The position numbers were made by a program, and so were the translations under genes. The notes beneath the pieces were generated by a model that was given only the letters and a program-made list of their open reading frames with translations, did no database searches and had not been told where the DNA came from. Below, piece after piece: positions 34,490-45,249 of a stretch of 64,000 nucleotides of DNA. Origin of the DNA: Triatoma infestans (Eukaryota > Arthropoda > Insecta > Hemiptera > Reduviidae); NCBI GenBank assembly GCA_011037195.1, contig JAAEAF010005073.1, positions 1 to 64,000 of the forward strand, written 5' to 3'. Every line of letters starts with the position of its first letter. Within the stretch, counting starts at the first letter, position 1.

Positions 34490-34860
34490 AATTAAAAAAA
34501 AAATCAGTAAACTGAAAGTGTGGTTTTTCAGAAAGTATTTTGGAGTATCGAAATTTTCTCAAGAAGGGAGCTCCATCAATTTTCGTTTTTTACTTGGAAT
34601 TCATAATGTTAAGTTTGGCTTAAATTTAAATTGTCTTTAAAGGGATCATTCTAGAGAGTGTTTCCAACCAATGTACTCATTTCAGATATTGTAATTAACC
34701 TCAACAACTTTATATATATACGTTGTCTCTGCTATATTCTCGCATTATATACATATAATGCGAGAATATAGCAAAGATAGAGGGAAATTAGCCAACAGAA
34801 ATATAATAATTATAGTTAAGGAAACTTGTGCAAGTGTTTTACACCAGAATTTCTGTTCCT
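34490..34860 (+). repeat. Decayed T1 copy containing a long perfect hairpin
   Basis: 'agtaaactgaaagtgtgg', 'gggagctccatcaattttc' and the T1-like end 'aacttgtgcaagtgttttacaccaga' place this as a diverged T1 copy. It contains a perfect 19-bp inverted repeat at 34730-34748 / 34755-34773 with a 6-base loop. Confidence 0.45.
34730..34773. repeat. Perfect 19-bp hairpin, 6-nt loop
   Basis: Arms tgctatattctcgcattat and ataatgcgagaatatagca with loop atacat. Pairing continues outward after one mismatch (tct/aga). It could fold as a small-RNA precursor-like stem-loop or be a palindromic insertion. Confidence 0.8.
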
Positions 34861-35160
34861 ATTAATTTTATGAATGTAATTTTATAAACTACTAAATAGT
34901 TTATATCCTAGATAAATCAAGAATTGATATTTTTAAATCTCTTAATTTAAAATTGAATATTTCAATTAAATGAAATTGTCAATACTGAAATTACTTTCCT
35001 CTATGAAGACAAAAGAAACTATTATAATCGTATCTTCTTTTATTTTATACAAATATCTTTTATTCAATAAATGGTCAAACAAAAAAATTATGAATGAAAA
35101 TAAAAATAAGAAATATTATAAAACAAAATAATCTTTCAAATCTACATTAAACTTTGTTTA

Positions 35161-35216
35161 TTTGACATCAGCTTCTTTACGAGGATTTACATAGCCAAAA
35201 TTTACGTCATTACTTT
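35161..35216 (+). repeat. Duplicated segment, copy 1 (left of LTR L3)
   Basis: tttgacatcagcttctttac...ttacgtcattacttt matches 37269-37323 almost base for base. Continuation of this copy is at 35966-36015, after the LTR. Confidence 0.8.
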
Positions 35217-35965
35217 TGTAATGACATATCAGGGTCATAGCAATGTCAAAGTGGCTCCAGCCAGCCGCTATCTTCACAAAGAATGGCAGGAAGGAAGGAT
35301 AATTTATAACTAGTGGCCCAGCCGGCCGCTGTCTTCAAGACAAGGGCCGCGGCCAAACAAAATCCCCCTTTCAAATACAAGGGTCAATATATTACATCAA
35401 AGACAAGCACCGATAATGCTGGCCCCTGACCTAAATCACTGGTCACCAAACTAACCAAGGTCGCACGTACGAGAGATGTCTTAGTATGAGTACTTACTTA
35501 CACACTTGACAGTGTTTGAATAAGACTAATATAAACTTCGCTCCACTGGAGGAGGGGATGAGTATATCAGTATCACCAGAATCATTATATCATTACATCA
35601 TTCATTTTACACGAGTATCATTACAACATCATTTTATAGCAGCAGTTATATTTGAGTTCCGAGCGCGTCCCTATACAAGGTTTAACTTATAATTATTTTC
35701 ATAGTTGTGCATATTAGTTTATTTATTTTAATCATTTTAAATTAATTGTTTTTTATCTCCTATTTATTTCTAATTATTTCATGTTAATAGTTACCATTTC
35801 TCACATTCAAATTATTGTTAAAAATGTAGTCTATTTTTACAAATTCAGTGTTAGTAATTCAAGCAATAACCCTCCGAAATCTCTAAACTATCTTCCGCCT
35901 AATAAATCCCTCTTCAAGACATCTAACTTCATACCTCAGGAATCACGACAATTGATCCCACTACA
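35217..35965 (+). repeat. Solo LTR, family L (copy L3)
   Basis: TGTAATGACATATCAGG...GATCCCACTACA, 749 bp, 4-bp duplication CTTT at 35213-35216 and 35966-35969. The empty site exists at 37318-37330 (cattactttacaaag). Shares 'ataactagtggcccagcc', 'ggccgcggcc' and 'gagcgcgtccctat' with the other L copies. Confidence 0.85.
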
Positions 35966-36015
35966 CTTTACAAAGTTAACTAACTTAATAATAAAAATAT
36001 TCTATTTTCACTTTT

Positions 36016-36045
36016 TTTTTACTTTCTCTTATTTCTAGTAATCGT
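36016..36045 (+). repeat. T1 5' end fragment
   Basis: actttctcttatttctagtaatcg: first ~30 bases of T1, cut by the RTE LINE that follows. Confidence 0.6.
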
Positions 36046-37227
36046 TTGACCTGGTAAAGCATGAGTTTCTTTTTCGAAGTTTGATAATAATATTGTTGAA
36101 CTTATAAGAGACTGGAATGAGGAAGTCAGGCCAGAATCGTAATGGACAAAATTGGACCAGATTTCGCAGTTAGGAAAGGAGTCAAACAAGGCGATCCTTT
36201 ATCGCCCATATTGTTTAACTGCGCGCTGGAAGAGGTTTTTCGTACTTTGGATTGGGGTAATATAGGAGTGAAAATAAATGGGGTATTTTTGTCAAATCTA
36301 CGTTTTGCAGATATTGTTGTTCTCTTTTCAGAATCGGAGCAGGAACTTTCAGAGATGATAACATCATTGAATGAGGAAGGTAAAGAGGCTGGTCTTAGGA
36401 TCAATGAAGAAAAACTGTGCTAATGACAAATAGTAATAACACTGGTATCATTTCAGGCAAGAGACTCAGGTGGGTCGAAAGCACTGTGTATCTTGGGTAG
36501 CTCCTTTCATTTCACAATGGCACCATACAAGAAGTAAACCGTCGTATTAGTATAGCTTGGAAGAAATACTGGGCTCTCAAATTTGTTTTTAAAAGTGCCA
36601 TGAGAACAGAATTGAAGTCCCGAGTTTTTGATTCCTGTATTCTTCCATGTTTGTTATATGGTGCACAGGTGTGGGCCACGTCGAAGAAAACTCAAAACAG
36701 GCTTAAGGTGACTCAGCGCTCAATGGAAAGAAGTATGCTTAATATTACAAGAAAAGATAGAATTAAAAATGAACTTATAAGGGAAAAAACTCGAGTGTCT
36801 GATGTGGTGGAAGCGGCGTTGAAGATAAAGTGGAAATGGGCTGGGCATGTGGCAAGGATGAAGGAAGATAGATGGGCGAAGAGAGTAACTGAATGGATTC
36901 CTTTGGATAGCACTCGGAGAAAAGGTAGACCGCTTCTCGAGATGGAAGGATGTTGTAACGGGACTCTGTGGAACATTGTGGCAAAGAAGTGCTCAAAATA
37001 AGAAGGGATGGCAAAATCTAGGAGAGGCCTTTGCCCTCAGATGGGCCTAGTTACCGGATTTTCAATTTGTATAGAAACAAAATTATTACAAGGAAAGAAT
37101 TACAAGAAGAAGTAACATTTTATTTTATTAATTTTCAATTAAATTTTCTTTGTACATTTTTTGTATATATTATTTGTATTTTTTTCTGGGAACAATAAAG
37201 GCTATTATTATTATTATATTATTATTA

Positions 37228-37268
<41 letters not shown>
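36046..37268 (+). mobile_element. 5'-truncated RTE-like LINE
   Basis: Begins at RT motif A (FDLVKHEFL, 36050-36075). Then MDKIGPDFAVRKGVKQGDPL and SPILFNCALEEVF (motif B, 36142-36240). Motif C reads LRFADIVVLFSES at about 36298-36335, where the usual FADD has lost its second Asp. The C-terminal part (36600-37000) is typical of the RTE group: SCILPCLLYGAQVWATSKK, QNRLKVTQRSMERSMLNITR, KWKWAGHVARMKEDRWAKRV. Frameshifts lie at about 36420-36600. The 3' end is an AATAAA-like region at 37190 and a long (TTA)n tract at 37203-37268. The second T1 segment duplication starts directly after it. Confidence 0.85.
37203..37268. repeat. (TTA)n microsatellite
   Basis: Uninterrupted apart from two slips; 3' tail of the RTE LINE or expanded from it. 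Confidence 0.9.
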
Positions 37269-37269
<1 letters not shown>

Positions 37270-37377
37270 TGACGTCAGCTTCTTTACGCGGATTTACATA
37301 GCCGAAATTTACGTCATTACTTTACAAAGTTAACTAACCTAATACTCGAAATATTCTATTTTCATTTTCTTTTTTTT
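37269..37377 (+). repeat. Duplicated segment, copy 2, holding the empty site of LTR L3
   Basis: Parallel to 35161-35216 plus 35966-36015: acgtcattactttacaaagttaactaac runs through without the LTR. A few substitutions distinguish the copies. Confidence 0.8.
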
Positions 37378-37687
37378 ACTTTCTCTTACTCCTAACAATC
37401 GTGTCAAATTTTTGATATGGAGTTTTCACCGGAAATATCCGTTTTGAGGTTCCCTGAGTCCAAAAAAGTGGTTTTTAGAATAATGGTCTGTGTGCGTGTG
37501 TGTATTTGAACAGCATAGCTCAAAAATGAAAAACCGTAGAAAATTGAAACTTGATATTCCGTTTAGGTATCACCATGGGATCTGACAGTACGTTATCTGT
37601 CAAAATTTCTAAAAACTGAAAGTACCACTTTACCAGTTAGTTTTTTTTACTTTTTTGCGATTATTATAAAAATGACACCAACGCATT
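37378..37687 (+). repeat. Repeat family T1, copy E: 5' part
   Basis: actttctcttactcctaac...; follows T1 through 'gaaacttgatattccgtttagg' and 'gtaccactttaccag' to ccaacgcatt, where LTR P2 interrupts. Resumes at 38396. Confidence 0.8.
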
Positions 37688-38395
37688 TGTAATGTGATTG
37701 GTGATGTTGTGTGTTTGTGTGCTGATAGCTTGTGTAGCAAGAGCGGTTTAGTAAAAGGGCTTGTGAGTGTATATGTTTAAGAGAGTGAAGTATCAGAAAT
37801 AAGAAAGTAGTCACCACTGCTAATAATAAATATATTCTATTAAAATAATAACTACAATTATTTGCAATGAAATTATTAACTTATTAATATACACTGATGC
37901 TAAGAGAGCGAAAAACAAGTGTTCTGCTTCGGTGTCTACAACAAACTATATTTAAGGAATGTCTTCTAATTGTTATTTCAAATTTTCACCTTTGAGAAGA
38001 AAGGGTAGACAATGCTATCAAGTTCATGAACTCTAAAATACAATAGTGGTCTTCTACCTGAAATGTCCTTTTGCAAGGGAATGTCACATACTTTCATAAT
38101 TGTGATTTTTTTTTTTAAATTAATTTATTTTTATATTTCTTGCATCCATCACATTATCACAGAATGCAGACTGTCTTGAAGGAATGCTCTCTCTAACGGG
38201 GGATTTTCTCTTACAAAACAGTTGGCCAAGTGGCATTGTTATTTTCCTAACGGATTCCTGTGCTTTTGTCTCTTTAGCAACAATGACCTTAAATACTAGT
38301 ACCTGGCTCTAAAATACATTATTTTTGCCAAAATTATTTCATTTAAAATATTTTTCAAAACTATTTATTTTTGCATTTCTTCTTCTTCCACTACA
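37688..38395 (+). repeat. Solo LTR, family P (copy P2)
   Basis: TGTAATGTGATTGG...CTTCCACTACA, 708 bp, inserted in T1 copy E. Flanks catt/cttt are a possible 4-bp duplication with one mismatch. Shared blocks with P1 run from 'gcggtttagtaaaag' to 'ttcttgcatccatcac'. The later part ('gggggattttctcttacaaa', 'ttcctaacgg', 'agtacctggc') is shared with P3. Confidence 0.8.
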
Positions 38396-38790
38396 CTTTT
38401 CATGAAACTTTTTTATATCAACTACACATATAAAGAACTACAACTTTTATTTGAAACATTTTTTCTGGGAAAATTCATTTAAGAGTATTTATTATTGGTG
38501 GAAAGGTGGGGTTACGGCTTCTCGTTAAGTGCTATTTCAGTTTATTAGACAATTCAATTGATTATACAATTCTACCATCCAAGCAGAATTAATTATAAAT
38601 AAATAGATGGCCAAAATTCCGAGTTTCAAGAAAATTAGTAAACCGGAAGTGCGCTTTTACTGAACCTTTTTTTTTTTCAGTTTTTTCGACGAATTTCATT
38701 AAATTGGCTACACAAACTATAAAATTTGTCAATTATAATTTTGTGAACTGGAGTTAGAGAAAGTTGTGTGAGAGTTTCACACCAGATTTT
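38396..38790 (+). repeat. Repeat family T1, copy E: 3' part
   Basis: 'cttttcatgaaac..atatcaactacaca', 'gaaaattcatttaag', 'aaaccggaagtgcgctttta', ends ggagttagagaaagttgtgtg...cacaccag. Confidence 0.8.
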
Positions 38791-39694
38791 TTTTTTTTCA
38801 CAATTTTGTGTATTATATTTATTTACTAGCATTTGTTTGCTAAAATGTGATAATAATATCATCTTAACCAATTTTTTTCTTTCAACAAATAAATTACTTT
38901 TACAAAGCTACGTACTTTCTTTGCAAACCACCTAATCCTATACTTCTGTAGGTTAGCGCAAATAGTGGAACAGATACTTAACTTTCTTCAAATTACACGG
39001 GATATATCTTCTTTGTTCTTCGGTACGCATTACACTATAATTCTAATTTATTAAATCATCAAATAGATGATTGGAATTAGAACAGGGCTTTCTCTATCAC
39101 TGTATCTTTAAAATTATTATAATAACTGAGACCCGAGGTTCATACATGAATAATTTAATTCAACACCCAACTTACTAAGAAGTTCCATATTATATTTGCG
39201 CTAATAAATTTATGGTTTATAGTTTCCCTCATTAATATTCTTGGCAGCCTTAATTTCGATAGTAATAAAACTTGTATGTATTTTAATTGTAATTATATTA
39301 CAAAAATTCAAACTGTATCTGTCATATAATAGTTACAACATGATTACAGTACTTTTTTTTACGTTTTTTAACATCCCAAAACCCCTCCGGACCCCTCGAC
39401 GGTAGTTCGGAGAAAACGTTAGTTCGCTTTTCATGAGAGAAATGTTGCTTTTACAAATACACACCTCCCCAAAAACAATTCTACGTTAAAAATTGGGTAA
39501 AATTAGACTCGAGATAGGCAATATATTGCGGTGTATTAAAGGGTTTATTATTTCTTATTAAATAATTATTAACGGTTTATATATATATATATATATATTA
39601 AAGGCTATTAAAGCAAGCCCCATCATTTTCTTCCCAAGAACACCCTTAAAGAATGTGAGAAATAACATATGTAACGAATGGTAGGATGGAAGGG
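38791..39694. other. AT-rich non-coding stretch
   Basis: Nothing recognised. (TA)n at 39578-39598. Confidence 0.4.
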
Positions 39695-40348
39695 TTTAAT
39701 GACATGGCAAGGCCATAGCAATGTCAAACCTTCACAACACATAACAAAAAGAAAGAATAATTTATAACTAGTGGCTTAGCCGGCCGCTGTCTTCAAGACA
39801 AGGCGCGGCCAAACAAACAAAAACCAAGGGTCAATACCTACATCGAAGCAAGCACCGATAAGCTGGCCACTGACCTAAATCACTGGTCACCGAACTAACC
39901 AAGGTCACCAAGGTCGCACACTAGGACAGTTGTCTTGGTGTGAGTGTTGCTAACACTAATAAAAACTTCGCCCCATTGGAAGAGGGGATGATTATACTTC
40001 AGTACGTCTTCAAGATCATTATACGAGCAGCAGTTCCTATACAGGTTTTATTTATACTTATTTCCTTAGTTGTGCATCTTAGTTCATTTATTTTAATCAT
40101 TCTAAATTATTAGTTATTTATTTCTAAGTATTTCTTGTTAATAGTTACCATCACTCACGTTTAAATTATTGTACAAATACAGTCTATTTTTATAAATTCA
40201 GTGTGAATAATTCGAGCACTAACTTCCAAAAATCTCTAAACTAACTTCCGCCCTCTTCAAGACATTTACTACTTACCATAGGAATCACAATAAAAGATTT
40301 CACTACATCTGGTGGCAGCGGTGGGATCCGAATAGCGATTCCACTACA
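39695..40348 (+). repeat. LTR family L (copy L4) retaining a primer-binding site
   Basis: Starts tttaatgacatggc (TG mutated to TT). The LTR proper ends at cactaca (40307). It is followed by TGGTGGCAGCGGTGGGATCC at 40310-40329 and another gattccactaca ending at 40348. A perfect 5-bp duplication AAGGG flanks the whole (39690-39694, 40349-40353). The TGG-initiated segment two bases after the LTR is complementary to the 3' end of a tRNA-Leu-type molecule (...CCGCTGCCACCA), as used by many Ty3/gypsy elements. Confidence 0.8.
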
Positions 40349-40353
40349 AAGGG

Positions 40354-41039
40354 CTGAGATTGTATCTAGTGAGCAGGAAATAAGTCAAAATTAGAACTAG
40401 AGAACAGACAGATGTAGCGATAACTACATCCGACCTTTAAGCAATTGCTAAATAAGATTCTATTATTTGAATCTATTTCTTTTAGATTGCTTTTCAATAT
40501 TATTTATCTTTGTAATTCTATATCTATAGGCTGTATTTCTCTCAATGTGTATCAAGTATTTTTTCCGATAAATAATGAAAGTATTTGTATTCTTTTCTAG
40601 TTTGATATCTGCATGAAATATATATAAACATATATGTTTGCTATGCATGAATTGACAATAAATGCGTATCGTATGCTTTCAACTGTATTTCTTATTTTTG
40701 AATGTATCTCTTGAATGAAATATTCTGAAAATACTAGATTTCTAATTTATTAACTTCAAATATATAACTGGCAAAATAAGCCAGGTGTTCAACATTTCTT
40801 TCAATTACTTCAAGTTACAAAAGCTTGATTCTTGTTCATAAATATAGCCAATCAGTGATAAAGGAAATAAAAATTTGACTACGATTACAATATATATATG
40901 TAATTATTTTCCCATGTATATATTTATAAAATTCTTATATTTGCGTGACGTATGGAAAAATATTTTTTTTTTTTTTTTTTGTAAAACGTAGTAATCGTAC
41001 AAACATAAAATTATACATATATATTATTTTTTAAGGATT
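40354..41039. other. AT-rich non-coding stretch
   Basis: Nothing recognised. Poly-T at 40963-40980. Confidence 0.4.
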
Positions 41040-42300
41040 TCCTCAATAGTGAGGTTCTCCTCAACCAAAAACTTCTTTTAAATGTGCTCTCCATAGTTCT
41101 CTATCCTGAGTTTCTTCCTCCCTCAAACCAATCCCATACAAACTTTCCACCACTTCTTCCATCCATGTTCGTCTCGGCCTTCCTTTTCTCTTTCTTCCTT
41201 CCACGTTCCAATTAAGGTCCAGCCTCGGTAGTCTATCCTCTCCCATTCTTCTCACATGGCCGTACCACTCTAATCGTTTCTTCTCTATTCTCCGAACTAT
41301 ACTTTACTTGCATCTCTTGTTCTTTACTTCCATCTTTTCTCTAATTTCTCGGCTAGGCCTTTTTTCTCTTCGCGATACTCTGGCAGCTCTTCTCCAATAA
41401 TCCATTTCGATGAACAGTAATTTCTTCCTTAGATCGGAGGTCAACGTCCACGTCTCAGCTCCGTAAAGCAGTACGCTTCCCATTATGGCCGAATAAATGT
41501 TCCTTTTTCTTGTGCAGCCTCATATGTTTCGGTTTCATAGGACCGGGTTTAGCATTCCGATCACCTCCTGGCCATACCTATTCTACTTTTTATTTCTTTT
41601 TCGGAGCTTCTATTCTTCTCGACGATTGACCCAGGTACTAGAAGTTGCCCGCCTTCTGTATTGGATTACCATCGATGACAAGTGCTTCTTGCTGATATTA
41701 GCTCATGTATTCCGTCTTTTTAAAATTCATTTTTAGTCACCAATTCTTTTAGTCAATAATCTTTCATTTATACATTTCCATCCCGTACTATTATTCCTCA
41801 CATTCTTCCTAATTATTATAGAGCCCCCTTTTTCTTGGTTTCCAACATTCTTACAATATCCATTCCATATTCATCTAATTCTTGTGGGAGAGCGTCTATT
41901 TTTGTCATTAAACCCTGTACATTCTAACATCCAAAATTCTTAGTCCTTATCCGTTGCCGTTGTCGTACCTTCTTTATGGCTTTTTGGTTTTTTAGCTTTA
42001 TCGAGTTTTGAAATGGTCGGTGAGCTGAGTGGGACCGACGCATTAACCCCCAACCTGGAGGACCAGGGGATTTTTTTCAGATTTTCCATCTCTTAGACAA
42101 GTTGTCTTCACTACGACTGTGAGACTTGTCTCCCCTTCAGAAAGGGTATAGGAGAAGGGCGATGAAAAGGGGAACGATAGCGGTAGGTGAAAATAACTCT
42201 TAACCCACGGACAGTGCTGGGAAGAGTTTCTTTTGGTCGCCTCTTATTACAGGCAGAATACCATGGGCACATTCTACTCCGGGCCCATACGGAGGTTCCT
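41040..42300 (-). pseudogene. Internally deleted LINE: endonuclease start joined to RT thumb
   Basis: Reverse strand, 5' to 3'. 42300-42010 is a conserved 5'-UTR-like segment ('cttttggtcgcctcttattacaggcag'-type motif). About 41960-41780 has KNFGC-NVQGLMTKIDALP and ELDEYGMDIVRMLETKKKG, an APE endonuclease N-terminus. After decayed sequence, 41690-41540 has VIDGNPIQKAGNF then YLGSIVEKN. 41500-41260 has SVLLYGAETWTLTSDL and LEWYGHVRRMGEDRLPRLDL. 41210-41061 has GRPRRTWMEEVVESLYGIGL. The endonuclease active site and the RT palm are missing, so a large internal deletion or rearrangement happened. Closest style: RTE-type, but the clade is uncertain. Confidence 0.7.
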
Positions 42301-43319
42301 AATGTAAGTTTAAGATGTACCAGGAGTGTAAACGTAAAGAAGTGTAGTTGTAGGTAGATAGTGTAGGTGTAAGAAGTGTAAAATCATGTGGCGTGTGCCG
42401 ACTGGTACCCGTGGGGTCGTCACTCCCCAGGAGCAGCTAATCTACTCCTCCTGCGGGAGTTATATATACGTATAACCCCAGCAAGCCTTATATTATATAA
42501 AAATATATATAATTCAGATAAATAATAAAACAAAAAATATTTTAACATTTTAATTAATTTCTATGGCTTTTAGTTTTTATGTGATCTTATTTAGTAAAAG
42601 TCCACTTAAAAAACCATAACGTGATTCATTTCCGATTAATGATTGAATTTTAGCAAAGTATAAAAGAGGTTAAGAAATCTTTGAGACATAAAAGAAAATG
42701 ACTTCATTAAAATTTATAAGTAGTTTATAATTTAAAGTTAAAGTTTATACGACAGAGAAGTCCTTCAAGTGTTAGTAACGGTCGGCAGAACGGCAAAGAT
42801 AAAATATTTTGATCGCACTGCCCTTTCAAAATCTTGGCGGCAGGCATAAATAAATTACTTCCAAGAGTTCAAATGTTTTTGATCTAGTGCGCTGACGTCA
42901 TTTGAAGTATCTTAGAGAGATAATGCAATGAAGGTGGATAAACTTGCAAATGTTTGAAAAATAACTATTAGCTTACTGGAAGAAGCTGAAACAAGGCAAA
43001 AATAATTTTAAAATTTACGTAACAATCTACAATCTTGTGTGAAACATTCACATGACCTTCTATCACTGAAATGATTACAATTCTAACAGTTCAATTTTCC
43101 ATAAACTTGTAATGTTTATTGAAAGTTCAGTTAGCTTTGTATTACAATATAAATATGGTGGAGAGTATATTTGTTTACCTGACAAGCCCAATCTGTTTCA
43201 ACATTTACCGAACATTTGTAGCGGCATTTTACATTTTACCAAACTCACATGTTTCCAGAACCTTACCAAACTCAGTTTTTTTTCTCTGAGAATTGTTGCA
43301 AATAAATATGTGATATTTG
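42301..43319. other. Non-coding stretch
   Basis: 42301-42480 is possibly still LINE 5' UTR (GC-richer, repeated 'gtgtaggtgtaagaagtgtaa'). The rest is AT-rich with nothing recognised. Confidence 0.35.
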
Positions 43320-43510
43320 TGTTGGTGGTTGGTTCCGCAGAGCTGGAAAGCATCAGAGACATTTTCCGTGGTAGCCTGCTTAATTTTGTGGTCATCGACC
43401 GGTTTCGGGTGTTCGCCCATCTTCAGGATGCGTTTTTTAGACAGTGTGACAACACAGACTCGCACAGAGCAAACTTAGTTTCACACATTCTTCCACAAAT
43501 CTCATAAAAT
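43320..43510 (-). repeat. Single half of a hammerhead-bearing Penelope-related repeat
   Basis: Matches the left half of the 52191 element ('ggttggttccgcagagctggaaagcatcagagacattttccgtggtagcctgctt' order, then the hammerhead). There is no inverted partner nearby. The open frame 43112-43507 crosses it and is incidental. Confidence 0.65.
43393..43430 (-). ncRNA. Hammerhead ribozyme-like motif with intact core
   Basis: Reverse strand: stem I CATC, core CTGAAGA (fits CUGANGA including G8), extra T, stem II GGG(c)GAAC(a)CCC, GAAA, palindromic ACCGGT, C, then GATG closing stem I. Best-preserved core of this subfamily in the window. Confidence 0.7.
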
Positions 43511-44199
43511 TTTTATGAGGCTCACCACCCTGTAAATCTAAAGTGAAGTAAAGTAATAACTATTTTTTCAGGCAGCTTAGCATCCAGCGACCAGATTTCG
43601 TCTAAATTCAACGTTCAACGTTTACTCGCCATGTAAATTCACAATTACGAATTTCCAGCATTGCTAGATTTTCTTCAAATTTGAATTCTAGCATTTCTTT
43701 AACAATGTATAAGTGGTGAGCCATATATTGTAATTGAAATTGCGATTAACTTTGCTGCCCATCCAGGAAAACAATTTTCAAATGATAGATATTTACGTGT
43801 GTGATAGTAAAAGAGGTTTTCTAGTATAAGAAGTTTAAACCAAAAAAAAAAAAAAATAGGAACAATCCCACCCGCCACCCCCCAAATGCAAGAAATAAAA
43901 AAATCATAAAACCGCTTCGACCTGCCTGATGGATTATGACCTGCAAACTTCCGGATTTGTCAGATGTGGTGATAGCAATCCTTTCCTCTTAAAGCTGTAA
44001 ATATAAGTAAAAAAAAGCATCACATATAAATATAATCAAATAATTTTGATCGCACCGCCTCCTGCACTTATGAGGACAAATAGAGGCCCAATCCAGGCCA
44101 CCGGACCTAGCGCTGCGCCAAAACCGTGCGACTATGGTCCCCTTAGCCTTGCCTACATAGTAAGTTCAGTTACCATTCCTGCCACGTGGAGGCGGACCT
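43511..44199. other. Non-coding stretch
   Basis: Nothing recognised. Poly-A at 43841-43856. Confidence 0.35.
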
Positions 44200-44890
44200 C
44201 TACATATCCGTCTAGTCCTCCGCATTACCGCTAGCAAACTCAACAAAGTCTTTAAAATTTATAGCACTTTTCATCAACTCTTTACAATCTCCCGGCCAGT
44301 TCTCTCCCCTCCTTTTCAGCTTGAATTTCATATGGATTCTTGCCTCGTCGAGAAGAGGACACCGGAAGAGAACGTGATGCACTGCATCCCCTTCACCGCA
44401 TTCGCAATTCGGGGAATCTTTCAAATCCAGCTCATGGAGCTTAGAATTGAACCTCCCCATGGTCGCGTGAAATATTGCGTTACGGTTTGGGAGTAGCTCC
44501 AGCCATCGAATCGACAGTCCGTGATGCAGATTTGGGAAGAACTCTCGTATGCGATTCTCCCTGTCTCTGCCTCATCCCAGTCTTTGCCACTTCCCAATCT
44601 CGTACACTCGGATCTTTTTCTTTGCAAGAGCAGGAGGCGTCTGACTGGACTTTTTCCCCACCCATCAAGGTAATCAGTACCCCTCTTTTTTATATTTTCT
44701 TATAGGTAAGGGCTCTTCTCCTCTACGGGAGATCAGCGGCAACACATCACGACCTACCAACCGTAAGAACCGTGGATATGGCGCGTATCCCTTGGGTACA
44801 GACCAGATTGCTCTTTGCATTAGCAAAAGTGCCGCTGCCGGGGCAGTTTCACTTGTCAGCCCAACAGGCACTGCGTATGTTTGCAACATT
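44200..44890 (-). pseudogene. LINE C-terminal fragment (I/R1-type knuckle)
   Basis: The reverse frame 44460-44212 reads MGRFNSKLHELDLKDSPNCE, then CGEGDAVHHVLFRCPLLDEAR, matching the pattern 'GRFxxxLHxxxLxxSPxCxCGxxDxxxHxLFxCPxxxxxR'. CxC, H and C are all kept. 44890-44470 has frames with ISTVLTVGRDVLPLI-like pieces that may be the RT C-terminal 'STxALxVxxGxxPLxL' region, broken by frameshifts. No RNase H is seen between them. Confidence 0.65.
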
Positions 44891-45249
44891 CTCTATCACA
44901 CCCCTATAGATGGTTAAGGCCACGCCAGTCTTCAGATCCCACTCACGACGGGCTACTCTTTTGATTCCCTAATTGTTTCTCACTTATATCATAAGAATTT
45001 CTTTACCTTCTACCAATTTCGCCAACTCATATAAACCAAGAATAGACTTCCATATTATTGTTTTTGAAAGTTCTAAGCACTTATAGTAAAAAAAATGAGA
45101 TAAATCATTATTAATTCACCATTTACGAAGTGTAATCATTAATCTTAATCAAAAATAAACATTTCTAAATAAAAGCAAAATATATTTCTTTAGATCATTT
45201 AAAAAAAAGGGATATCAAGTAAATATTCAAAAAACTTTTAGATTTTGTG
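44891..45249. other. AT-rich non-coding stretch
   Basis: Nothing recognised. Confidence 0.35.

Noticed and set aside
36046..37275. TTTGAC on both sides of the RTE LINE as a target duplication
   Set aside because: The left TTTGAC encodes the FD of RT motif A, so the match is coincidental.
43112..43507. 131-residue forward frame
   Set aside because: Crosses the antisense hammerhead repeat and has no domain; the overlapping reverse frames are equally arbitrary.
44480..44705. Forward-strand frames over the LINE C-terminus
   Set aside because: Shadows of the reverse-strand LINE fragment at 44200-44890.
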